Assembly: GCA_022447495.1 (NCBI GenBank)
Contig: JAKVBH010000011.1
Location: forward strand, 70,991 to 134,990
DNA: 64,000 bases
Origin: Marinovum sp.
GTDB taxonomy: Bacteria; Pseudomonadota; Alphaproteobacteria; Rhodobacterales; Rhodobacteraceae
Reading direction: 5' to 3'
Numbering within the stretch: position 1 is the first letter of the stretch; each line of letters begins with the position of its first letter. A program made the translations under genes and the position numbers. The notes below the pieces were generated by a model, which did no database searches, was not told the origin of the DNA, and saw nothing but the letters and a program-made list of their open reading frames with translations. Below are positions 25,646 through 33,033 of this stretch, piece after piece.

Positions 25646-26197
25646 ATGGGTCAGTATTCTCTTCTTGGAATTTCGGGATCGTTGCGTAAGGCCGCGACCA
25701 ACACGACTTTGGTGCGTGAAGCTGCGCGTGTTTTTGAACCGGACTCATTCACGCTCGCCGATATTCGCATGGCGCTTTACGATGGCGATGTGGAAGCGGC
25801 TGAGGGCATACCTGAGGAAGCGCAGACTCTGGCGGGTCAAATCGCAGCTGCGGATGCCGTCGTGATCTCGTCGCCTGAATACAACAAAGGCATTCCCGGG
25901 TCTTTGAAGAACGCGCTCGATTGGGTGTCACGGACTGCGGGACGCCCATGGTCGGGAAAACCTGTGGCAATTCTGTCCGCCGCTGCGGGGCGTGCGGGCG
26001 GAGAGAGGACGCAGGTTATGCTACGCCATTGTATGGTGGCGTTTCAGCCGCGCTTGCTTCAGGGGCCGGAAGTGATGATCGCAAGCTCAAGCAAGGCGTT
26101 TGACGAAAACGGACATCTTATTGATGAGCGGTCGCAAGGCGTGCTCAAAGAGCTGATGGACAAACTTCGCGCAGAAGTAGCGCTGCTCAAGGCATAA
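25646..26197 (+). CDS. NADPH-dependent FMN reductase (ChrR-like)
   Basis: A 183-residue flavodoxin-fold reductase. GISGSLRKAATNTTLVREA binds the FMN phosphate and SSPEYNKGIPGSLKNALDWV forms the second flavin loop typical of ChrR/ArsH-like quinone or chromate reductases. It likely reduces quinones or FMN with NAD(P)H as protection against redox stress. GGCAGGAGCACATCG before the ATG gives a good ribosome binding site. It stands alone, converging with the second sugar transferase. Confidence 0.92.
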   Translation: MGQYSLLGISGSLRKAATNTTLVREAARVFEPDSFTLADIRMALYDGDVEAAEGIPEEAQTLAGQIAAADAVVISSPEYNKGIPGSLKNALDWVSRTAGRPWSGKPVAILSAAAGRAGGERTQVMLRHCMVAFQPRLLQGPEVMIASSSKAFDENGHLIDERSQGVLKELMDKLRAEVALLKA

Positions 26198-26273
26198 CCC
26201 AAAATCAACGCGTACAAGAGCAAAGGGCGCCCCACAAAGGAGCGCATTTGCAATGTGGTGTTCGAGGCCGGCT

Positions 26274-26960
26274 TTAGTAGCCCGTGCCTCGCATCACCAC
26301 GTCCACTGTCCGCCACAATATCCGCAGATCCGTCCCAAACGACATTTCGCGGAAGTATGCCGTGTCAAAAAGCGCGCGTTCGGAGAAGCTCGTATCGTTG
26401 CGAGCAGAGGTTTGCCAGTAGCCCGTAATTCCAGGGCGCATCGCGTAATATGCGGTACCGGGATAGAGCGCACGTTGATTGACCATCATCGGACGAGGCC
26501 CGACAAGCGACATTTCCCCACGCAACACATTCCAAAGCTGTGGCAGTTCATCCAACGATGTTTTTCGGATAATTTTACCGATCGCAGTGATACGAGGATC
26601 ATTGCGTAGCTTTTGTGTCCGCTCCCATTCTTCCCGTGCGGCGGGGTTAGCCGCGAGATAAGCGTCAAAACGCGCATCGGCGTCGACAACCATGGAACGC
26701 AGTTTCCACATGCGGAAACGGCGTCCATTCTGACCCAGTCGATCTTGGCTGTAGAACGGGCGCCCTCCGTCTATCATCACAAGGATGGCAAGGACCGCGA
26801 CAACCAGCATGACTGGGACAAAAAGAAGGCAAACGCACAGCAAATCCAGCGCGCGTTTGGCAAATCGGCGATACACGCCCTTGGGTGACACGACCGGCGC
26901 CGCAGACACTCCAAACTCAAACTCACCACCTATCGCAGGCTGGCGAAAATACAGTGTCAT
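26274..26960 (-). CDS. Polyprenyl-phosphate sugar-1-phosphate transferase, second copy
   Basis: A 228-residue paralogue of the transferase at 11226-11924, with the same short architecture: hydrophobic segment at about residues 36-60, then [46 protein letters not shown] and RPGITGYWQTSARND. The two share a YLAANPAAREEWERTQKLRNDPRIT-type spacer ([17 protein letters not shown]). Differences in the C-terminal half suggest that they start different glycans or act at different times. It has no co-directional neighbour; about 780 bases without a gene lie upstream, as for its paralogue. Confidence 0.92.
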   Translation of the reverse strand: MTLYFRQPAIGGEFEFGVSAAPVVSPKGVYRRFAKRALDLLCVCLLFVPVMLVVAVLAILVMIDGGRPFYSQDRLGQNGRRFRMWKLRSMVVDADARFDAYLAANPAAREEWERTQKLRNDPRITAIGKIIRKTSLDELPQLWNVLRGEMSLVGPRPMMVNQRALYPGTAYYAMRPGITGYWQTSARNDTSFSERALFDTAYFREMSFGTDLRILWRTVDVVMRGTGY

Positions 26961-27742
26961 TCCTTGGCCCCTCCAGAGGCATAGGCAATGAAGTTCGAGC
27001 GCAGGAAAGACGTCACGATCTGGCTAAGACCGTGCCGTTTGATTCTATGGAGTTTTTTAGAACTCCGCAAACCTTCCCAGTACTCTTCACCTCACAGTGA
27101 AAGCACCAGCCCCCAAGTGCCGATGGCAGTGTGGCGCAAGTATCCCCACTTGGGCCACATCCCGGTACTGCCCATTAAGCTGCGGCACGTCAAGAAATTA
27201 GAAACTTCGTTTTCCCCCTACACACGGCGGCGATTAAGCCATGTGCGAAGAATCGATCCCCGAAGTCCAAGTGAGCAGTGAAAAAGACGGGCAAAGCATA
27301 CCTGTTTCAGCTGCGGATCAATTTCCGTGCCGATGCACGTTATTGTTGAAAATGACGGGACAAACTAAATCCAAACGGATTGACTTCGCACATTCCGCAA
27401 AATTTAGTTTCAATTATTTGCTTCTTTTCGGAATAAAAATACCGAGCTTCGCAGGTCGGTTTTCCCCGAAATTCCTTGACACAGCTTCCTAAGGCTTGGT
27501 GAAACGTAGGGCTTCATGAAAATACAGCAAGCAAAGATGCCGAAATGCGAACAGTGTGTTGCTCACAAATGTCGCAGCGCCGCGACGAAATTCGCGAGAT
27601 CGGCGATGCGAGTGGGCCACAATCTGCGCCACATTCCGCGTATTGATTCGGCCAAAGGTCGACCAAAGTGCGACAAAGTCTAGGCAACGCCTTGCCACAT
27701 GAGCGCACGAGCGGTAGGTCGCCGAAAACACGGAGCATTATA
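26961..27742. other. Long non-coding region between divergent sugar transferase and RNase D genes
   Basis: These 782 bases contain no family-like reading frame. They should carry both divergent promoters. Visible features are an eight-base inverted repeat CCCAAGTG / CACTTGGG (27112-27119 and 27147-27154) and a small hairpin GGAGTT / AACTCC near 27049. The stretch 27340-27480 is markedly AT-rich. Confidence 0.5.
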
Positions 27743-28351
27743 ATGCATCACGTCTATCAAACCGATTTGCCCGATGGGCTCGACCTTGGTCCATTGGTCG
27801 CGATTGATTGCGAAACCATGGGTCTTCTGCCCCAACGTGATCGTTTGTGTGTGGTGCAGCTGTCATCCGGGGACGGCATCGCGCATCTGGTGCAAATCGC
27901 AAAGGGCCAAACCTCAGCGCCAAACCTTGAGCGGCTTTTGACCGATCCCAATGTGCTCAAACTGTTTCATTTTGGTCGCTTTGACATTGCCGCGATGCGT
28001 AACGCGTTTGGCGTGACCACTGCGCCGGTCTTTTGCACCAAGATCGCAAGCAAGCTCGTTCGGACATACACCGACCGCCACGGGCTCAAGAACCTCCTCC
28101 AAGAGATGTTGGAGGTCGACATCTCAAAGCAACAACAATCCAGCGATTGGGGAAGCGAAACGCTCACTGATGCACAGGTCCAATATGCAGCGTCGGATGT
28201 CCTGTACCTTCACCAATTGCGCGATGTCCTGGTGGCACGACTGGAACGCGAAGGGCGGATGGAATTGGCGCAATCCTGTTTCGATTTTCTGCCGACGCGC
28301 GCCGAGTTGGATTTGGCGGGATGGCCTGAGGTCGATATCTTCTCGCATTGA
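27743..28351 (+). CDS. rnd: Ribonuclease D-like 3'-5' exonuclease
   Basis: A 202-residue protein that is only the DEDDy exonuclease domain of RNase D: Exo I IDCETMGL, Exo II HFGRFDIAAM, and Exo III YAASDVLYLHQLRD with the Tyr of the y subtype. It lacks the HRDC domains of E. coli RNase D, as is usual in alphaproteobacteria. It trims 3' ends of tRNA and other stable RNA. ATG 27743 has GGAG eight bases upstream; a longer start at 27668 adds 25 unlike residues. It precedes lptC by 74 bases. Confidence 0.92.
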   Translation: MHHVYQTDLPDGLDLGPLVAIDCETMGLLPQRDRLCVVQLSSGDGIAHLVQIAKGQTSAPNLERLLTDPNVLKLFHFGRFDIAAMRNAFGVTTAPVFCTKIASKLVRTYTDRHGLKNLLQEMLEVDISKQQQSSDWGSETLTDAQVQYAASDVLYLHQLRDVLVARLEREGRMELAQSCFDFLPTRAELDLAGWPEVDIFSH

Positions 28352-28425
28352 TCTGGCGGATTGCGGCTTTGAGGTCGTGGCAATCGCGCTTATCTTAACG
28401 AGAACTTCGGCCTGGGACGCCCATT

Positions 28426-29028
28426 TTGTCGTATTCTGCACTGATCACATCGCTCAAAGTTCTGCTGCCATTGGTGGCACTTGGGTTGTTGTCGACCGTG
28501 TTCCTCCTCGCCCGCACCGTGCCGGAGGAGACGCAGCTCCCCTATCTCGACGAAGTCCGCGCGCGCCTTGGCGACAGCAATGGCATGCGCAATTCGTTTT
28601 ATTCTGGGCGCACGGACGCGGGGGACGCTGTCACCGTTCTCGCCGCGAAGATAGAGTCAGACCCGACCGATCCCGACCGCACGCTGGCCGAAGACCTCCA
28701 GGCTCATTTTGGCTACGTTGATGGCTCCAAGCTTGATGTGTCCGCACAAAATGCGCAATTCAGCGAGATCCAAGACACCCTGCGCCTGACCGGTGATGTC
28801 ACGCTCACCAGTTCAACCGGCTATAGGATAAAGACCAAGGAGTTGCTGGCGCATGTGACATCATCTGAGGCGGAATCGCTCAAACCCGTGCACGCCGAAG
28901 GCCCATTCGGCACGCTTAAAGCCGGAAAAATGACGATTTCACGCACATCGGACACCCAGAGCGGGTTGCTATTGGATTTTACAGACGGCGTGAGCTTGAT
29001 ATACCAGCGTCAACCGAAGTCTGAGTGA
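28426..29028 (+). CDS. lptC: LPS export protein LptC
   Basis: A 200-residue bitopic protein of the lipopolysaccharide transport bridge. The single N-terminal membrane helix (about residues 9-28, LKVLLPLVALGLLSTVFLLA) anchors a periplasmic beta-jellyroll that passes LPS from LptFG-B to LptA. The start is TTG (SYSALITSLK follows) with a weak GGGA upstream. The C-terminal region continues with jellyroll-like strands (TSSTGYRIKTKELLAHV, KAGKMTISR). It is followed after four bases by lptA and then lptB, the usual order. Confidence 0.88.
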   Translation: MSYSALITSLKVLLPLVALGLLSTVFLLARTVPEETQLPYLDEVRARLGDSNGMRNSFYSGRTDAGDAVTVLAAKIESDPTDPDRTLAEDLQAHFGYVDGSKLDVSAQNAQFSEIQDTLRLTGDVTLTSSTGYRIKTKELLAHVTSSEAESLKPVHAEGPFGTLKAGKMTISRTSDTQSGLLLDFTDGVSLIYQRQPKSE

Positions 29029-29032
29029 AATC

Positions 29033-29539
29033 ATGCGAACCCTTCTTTTGTCCCTTTTGCTAACCTGCGGCCTTGCAGCAGGATCGATTGCTCAAGAAAC
29101 CCAAGTTGGCTTTGGCACGGTCAACGCCAACCCCGATGACCCCGTCGAAGTCACAGCCCAACGTTTGAACGTGTCCGAAGCCGACGGCGCCGCTATTTTC
29201 TCGGGTGATGTCATCATCGTTCAGGGTCAGATGCGCCTCACCGCACCGCGAGTGAAGGTCAAATACGACGATGCAACGGGCGATGTCTCTTCGATGGAGG
29301 CGACCGGTGGCGTGACTTTGGTGTCTGGCGACGAGGCCGCGGAAGCCTCTCGCGCGGATTATGATGTCGCCGACGGTATGATCGTGATGACGGGCAATGT
29401 ACTTTTAACCCAAGGGCGCAGCGCGCTGACGTCGGACCGCATGGACGTTGACCTCAATGACAACACCGCCGTGATGCGTGGCAGTGTCAAAACCGTGCTT
29501 CATCGTAATCAATCCGGTGGTGAGGGCAGCTCGAACTGA
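29033..29539 (+). CDS. lptA: LPS periplasmic bridge protein LptA
   Basis: A 168-residue periplasmic protein of the OstA/LptA family. The signal peptide (RTLLLSLLLTCGLAAGSIAQ) is followed by beta-jellyroll repeats with the family pattern VTAQRLNVSEADGAAIFSGD, VIIVQGQMRLTAPRVKV and VLLTQGRSALTSDRMDVDL. LptA oligomerises to carry LPS across the periplasm between LptC and LptD. Its stop overlaps the lptB ATG (TGATG), so LptA and LptB are coupled. Confidence 0.93.
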   Translation: MRTLLLSLLLTCGLAAGSIAQETQVGFGTVNANPDDPVEVTAQRLNVSEADGAAIFSGDVIIVQGQMRLTAPRVKVKYDDATGDVSSMEATGGVTLVSGDEAAEASRADYDVADGMIVMTGNVLLTQGRSALTSDRMDVDLNDNTAVMRGSVKTVLHRNQSGGEGSSN

Positions 29540-30297
29540 TGTCCTCCAAACCCTTCACCGTCACCGAAGGCCAATCCGGCCTACGGATAGAGAACCTCCG
29601 CAAAAGCTATCGCAGGCGGTTGGTCATCCGAGATGTGTCAATGACGCTGCAACGCGGCGAAGTAGTGGCGCTTCTAGGGCCCAACGGCTCGGGCAAAACG
29701 ACAACGTTCTACTCCATTGCGGGTCTCGTTTCTTCCGAAGGCGGTCGGGTCACGATCGACGGCGTCAACGTTTCCAAAATGCCGATGTATCGCCGTGCGA
29801 AGCTTGGCATCGGCTATTTGCCGCAAGAAGTCTCGATCTTTCGCGGGCTGAACGTTGAAGAAAACATCTCGGCAATCCTCGATATCTCTGAACGCAACCG
29901 ACACCGCCGTCGCGAACGGCTGGAACAACTCTTGGCGGAATTCAGCATCGAACATTTGCGGCAAGCGCCCGCGCTCGCGCTCTCTGGTGGAGAGCGGCGC
30001 CGCGTGGAAATTGCGCGCTCGCTGGCAGCGAATCCGTCCTATTTGCTTCTGGACGAACCCTTTGCCGGGGTAGACCCCATTTCGGTAAGCGATATCCGCA
30101 ACTTGGTGTCCGACCTCAAAACGCGTGGCATCGGGGTTTTGATCACCGACCATAACGTGCGTGAAACACTAGAGATCGTGGATCGCGCTTATATTTTGCA
30201 CGATGGCAAGGTTCTTATGTCCGGATCACCGCAGGACGTCGTGCAAAACGAAAATGTCCGTCGCGTCTACCTTGGGGATAGTTTTCGCATCTCTTGA
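29539..30297 (+). CDS. lptB: LPS export ABC transporter ATPase LptB
   Basis: A 252-residue ATPase that drives LPS extraction with LptF and LptG (not in this window). Walker A is GPNGSGKTTTFY, the signature LSGGERRRVEIARSL, Walker B YLLLDEPFAGVDP, and the switch His lies in LITDHNVRET. The PQEVSIFRGLNVEENI Q-loop region is characteristic of LptB. It ends a tight lptC-lptA-lptB set. A perfect palindrome follows four bases after the stop. Confidence 0.96.
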   Translation: MSSKPFTVTEGQSGLRIENLRKSYRRRLVIRDVSMTLQRGEVVALLGPNGSGKTTTFYSIAGLVSSEGGRVTIDGVNVSKMPMYRRAKLGIGYLPQEVSIFRGLNVEENISAILDISERNRHRRRERLEQLLAEFSIEHLRQAPALALSGGERRRVEIARSLAANPSYLLLDEPFAGVDPISVSDIRNLVSDLKTRGIGVLITDHNVRETLEIVDRAYILHDGKVLMSGSPQDVVQNENVRRVYLGDSFRIS

Positions 30298-30300
30298 GCG

Positions 30301-30316
30301 TTTGAGACGTCTCAAA
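30301..30316. promoter_or_regulatory. Perfect 16-base palindrome upstream of hpf
   Basis: TTTGAGACGTCTCAAA is a perfect palindrome without spacer, so it is a better candidate for a dimer-binding operator than for a hairpin. It ends two bases before the TTGACA element at 30319. Confidence 0.5.
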
Positions 30317-30318
30317 GA

Positions 30319-30347
30319 TTGACAGAATCTCTGCTTTAAACTGTGAT
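30319..30347 (+). promoter_or_regulatory. Sigma70-type promoter candidate for hpf-ptsN
   Basis: TTGACA (30319-30324, perfect -35) is followed after 17 bases by TGTGAT (30342-30347, four of six -10 bases). It lies 170 bases before the hpf ATG. Confidence 0.5.
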
Positions 30348-30516
30348 GGTGATATGGCTGTTTGCTTTGCCACAATCCGAGAATGGTTTGCGTCGATGAC
30401 GGCGCCGGTCCTCGGAGGTTATGCAATCCAGTTTATGTTCACCAAAGCATGACATGGCGCCCAGGCCCCTCGCGGGTCCGTTATCGTTGTGTCTTTGGTC
30501 TGATGAAGGAGACATT

Positions 30517-31083
30517 ATGCGCTATCAGATTACCGGAAAACAGATCGACATCGGCGAAGCCCTCCAGGCCCACGTCGAAGGGGAGCTCGGCGCGATTGTG
30601 GAAAAATACGCCGAACGCCCCACCGACGCGAACATCGTTTTTTCGCGCAGCGCCCATGAATATGTGTGCGAAGCCACCGTTCACTTGTCGACCGGTTTGA
30701 CCGCATCTGCAAAAGCCCATGCCACCGAAGTTTATGCCGCCTTCGATTCGTGCGGCGAGAAAATGGAGAAGCAACTCAGGCGATATAAGCGAAGACTCAA
30801 AAACCATCACCGTGAACGGACGGAACCCGTTGAACTTTCGGGGGCGTCCTCCTATGTCCTCGCCAGCACATCGAACGAAGCCGAGCCGGAGCCAGAAGCG
30901 CTCACACCTGTGATCGTCGCAGAGATGGAGACGAAAATTCCAGCGCTCACCGTAGGAGAAGCGGTGATGCAAATGGAACTTGCGGGTGCACCGGTACTTG
31001 TCTTTCGGAATGAGAAGAGTCATGTGAACGTCGTCTATCGCCGCGACGATGGGAATGTGGGTTGGATCGAACCACAGCAATAG
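30517..31083 (+). CDS. hpf: Ribosome hibernation promoting factor, long form
   Basis: A 188-residue HPF. The N-terminal domain (RYQITGKQIDIGEALQAHVE, with the basic helix EKMEKQLRRYKRRLKNHH) binds the 30S decoding centre. A linker leads to a C-terminal dimerisation domain (about residues 125-188, TVGEAVMQMELAGAPVLVFR and VNVVYRRDDGNVGWIEP), so this is the long form that makes 100S dimers. ATG 30517 has AAGGAG at good spacing. It lies between lptB and ptsN, as in many alphaproteobacteria. Confidence 0.95.
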   Translation: MRYQITGKQIDIGEALQAHVEGELGAIVEKYAERPTDANIVFSRSAHEYVCEATVHLSTGLTASAKAHATEVYAAFDSCGEKMEKQLRRYKRRLKNHHRERTEPVELSGASSYVLASTSNEAEPEPEALTPVIVAEMETKIPALTVGEAVMQMELAGAPVLVFRNEKSHVNVVYRRDDGNVGWIEPQQ

Positions 31084-31120
31084 TCAGCGGTTGGGGAACC
31101 GCACCTAGGGGTTGTAAAGA

Positions 31121-31585
31121 ATGGAACTTGCAAACTTGCTGGCTGCGCGAGGTGTAAAAGTACTGTCTACACCATCAAGCAAAAAGCGTTTGATACATGA
31201 CATCGCGGACCTTGCCGGTGCAGCCTATGAGCTGGATGCGAACCGCGTATTTGATGCACTTTTAGAGCGTGAGAACCTGGGACCAACGGGAGTGGGCAAC
31301 GGTGTTGCCCTCCCCCACGCACGTTTGCCGGGCCTAGAGACCTGTGTCGGCGTATTTGTGCTATTGGAAAAACCCATTGATTTCGACGCTGTGGATCGAC
31401 AGCCGGTGGATATCCTCTTTGGGCTCTTTGCTCCTGAGGATGCAGGGGTGGAACACCTCAAAGCACTTGCTTTGGTGTCGCGCACGTTGCGGGAAGAAAA
31501 CTTCTGCCAAAAGCTGCGCGCCAACACTGATGCGGCGACCCTGCATACAATCCTTACAGCCAGCGCCGGAGAGCAGGCAGCTTAG
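31121..31585 (+). CDS. ptsN: Nitrogen-regulatory PTS enzyme IIA
   Basis: A 154-residue EIIA-Ntr protein. The phosphorylated residue is His66 in GNGVALPHARLPG, and the fold strands VFVLLEKPIDFDAVDRQPVD and IFLGLFAPED-type segment are present. It receives phosphate from EI-Ntr and NPr and regulates potassium and nitrogen-linked processes. It follows hpf by 37 bases, as is usual. Convergent with the sulfotransferase gene, whose stop lies six bases away. Confidence 0.95.
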   Translation: MELANLLAARGVKVLSTPSSKKRLIHDIADLAGAAYELDANRVFDALLERENLGPTGVGNGVALPHARLPGLETCVGVFVLLEKPIDFDAVDRQPVDILFGLFAPEDAGVEHLKALALVSRTLREENFCQKLRANTDAATLHTILTASAGEQAA

Positions 31586-31590
31586 CTGAC

Positions 31591-33024
31591 TTAGGTCGGT
31601 TTCCAGTCGGAAAATCCTAGATGGATGTAATCACGTTGATACGCTTGGCGGGTCAACGTCTCTATTTCGGCGTCGTAGATGTCCCAAAGCGTGTAAGGCG
31701 CGTCTTTCGGTGCATCGGCCACATCTGGAACGGCGCTCTGCGTGGTCTCCTGCGCGATTGCTGGTAAGTATGCGGCCATCGCCTCTTCACGCACCACAAC
31801 GTCAGGCATCGCAAATTCGGCCAGCCCTTGAAGTGCGACCGTCTGGGAACACCAATGTGCATCCACGCGGATGTTGGTTTGCAGATCAAGGTTTTGCTTC
31901 AAAAAGCGCAAGAAGTCTTTGAAAGCGCCGCGATGGGCCTCGAGATCATAACCGCTATCGGAACTATCGTCGGGCAAGACAAACCCGTGGCGGTTCACAA
32001 GTTTGCGCCGGATTTGTTTGAAGGCACCGGGCTCGCTCGACAGTATCTTTTGACAAAAGACGTGGTGCGCGCGCGCCACCGGATGGCGCAGCACCGTGAA
32101 GCGGCGATGTCCGGGATTGCTGCGCAGCCATTGACGCAATGTCTTTTGTGAAAAGCCACTTTGCAGAGCATCCGCTTCCACCCCGTCCAGCGCCGCCAAC
32201 CACGTCAAGACGCTGCTTTCCGGTCCACCCCGGATCGGGAGGTACAACAACGGCGTTTGAGCCGCCGCCACATACCCCGGCACCACAGGTCCACGCCGCG
32301 GTTCGAAATTCGGTGTACGCGAGAGATTGAAGCGGTCAAATTGGCTCAACGCCCGTTCCATCTCCTCAAAATTCTCAACCTTGGCTGAGAGCGGTTCCGG
32401 GTTTTGTCGCTTCATCTTGCCGTCGAGCGCCTCGATCTGGTGCGCCACACCGAGCCATCGTGCGAGACCGTTCATCGCAGTAACATCGCCGAGGTCATCA
32501 TAGCCTAGATAGAAGGCCGTTTGGCCGCGATGCTGGAGCGCGTTGAGCAGTTTTATCTGGAACGCCTGCAAGTCAGCCACATGGCTATCAAACTCGACCT
32601 CTTGGAAGCGAGCGCGGCTGGCTTTGCGTTTCTCAACATTGGTGAGTTTCCACTGATCCGTGGCTTGGGCGATTTTCCAACTGACATAGGAGTCCACCGG
32701 ATTGCGCGTGAGTACGATTTTGGCGCAACGTGGATCGTCCAGCAAATCCTCCAAAATGCGCGGATCGTGATCGTGGAAATAGCGAAACCCACCTAAAGTA
32801 CCCGGCTCGTTTTTGATCCGCGTCACCAGCTTTGCCGGAGCTGCATCACGCTCCGCATGGCTCATACCCAAAAGCTCGGTGCGATTTGGATAGGCGATGA
32901 AATGCGGATTAAAGGCCTCTCCGTGGCAGGTGATGCCGTCAAAGAGGTTTAGGTTCGCCTCCAGGAAATTCGACCCCGTCCGCATCTCTGCAAAGACGAC
33001 GAAATAGTCAAAAGTCTGGGTCAT
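31591..33024 (-). CDS. Double sulfotransferase (Stf0-like plus sulfotransferase-2-like)
   Basis: A 477-residue protein that reads as two sulfotransferase units in a row. The first (about residues 1-230) has the PAPS 5'-phosphosulfate loop AEMRTGSNFLE and the 3'-phosphate motif IVLTRNPVDSYVSWK. The second (about 255-470) shows LLYLPIRGGPESSVLTWL, FTVLRHPVARAHHVFCQKIL and the C-terminal IYDAEIETLTRQAYQRDYIH typical of carbohydrate sulfotransferases. The first loop of the second unit lacks the Lys usually seen there, so it may be weak or inactive. It is last in a run of glycosyltransferases and probably sulfates their product. CysQ nearby can clear the PAP released. Confidence 0.82.
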   Translation of the reverse strand: MTQTFDYFVVFAEMRTGSNFLEANLNLFDGITCHGEAFNPHFIAYPNRTELLGMSHAERDAAPAKLVTRIKNEPGTLGGFRYFHDHDPRILEDLLDDPRCAKIVLTRNPVDSYVSWKIAQATDQWKLTNVEKRKASRARFQEVEFDSHVADLQAFQIKLLNALQHRGQTAFYLGYDDLGDVTAMNGLARWLGVAHQIEALDGKMKRQNPEPLSAKVENFEEMERALSQFDRFNLSRTPNFEPRRGPVVPGYVAAAQTPLLYLPIRGGPESSVLTWLAALDGVEADALQSGFSQKTLRQWLRSNPGHRRFTVLRHPVARAHHVFCQKILSSEPGAFKQIRRKLVNRHGFVLPDDSSDSGYDLEAHRGAFKDFLRFLKQNLDLQTNIRVDAHWCSQTVALQGLAEFAMPDVVVREEAMAAYLPAIAQETTQSAVPDVADAPKDAPYTLWDIYDAEIETLTRQAYQRDYIHLGFSDWKPT

Positions 33025-33033
33025 GGGAGCGCC

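Noticed and set aside
27489-27731. An 80-codon minus-strand frame upstream of rnd
   Set aside because: Basic, Cys/Arg-rich composition without motif or ribosome binding site; likely non-coding.
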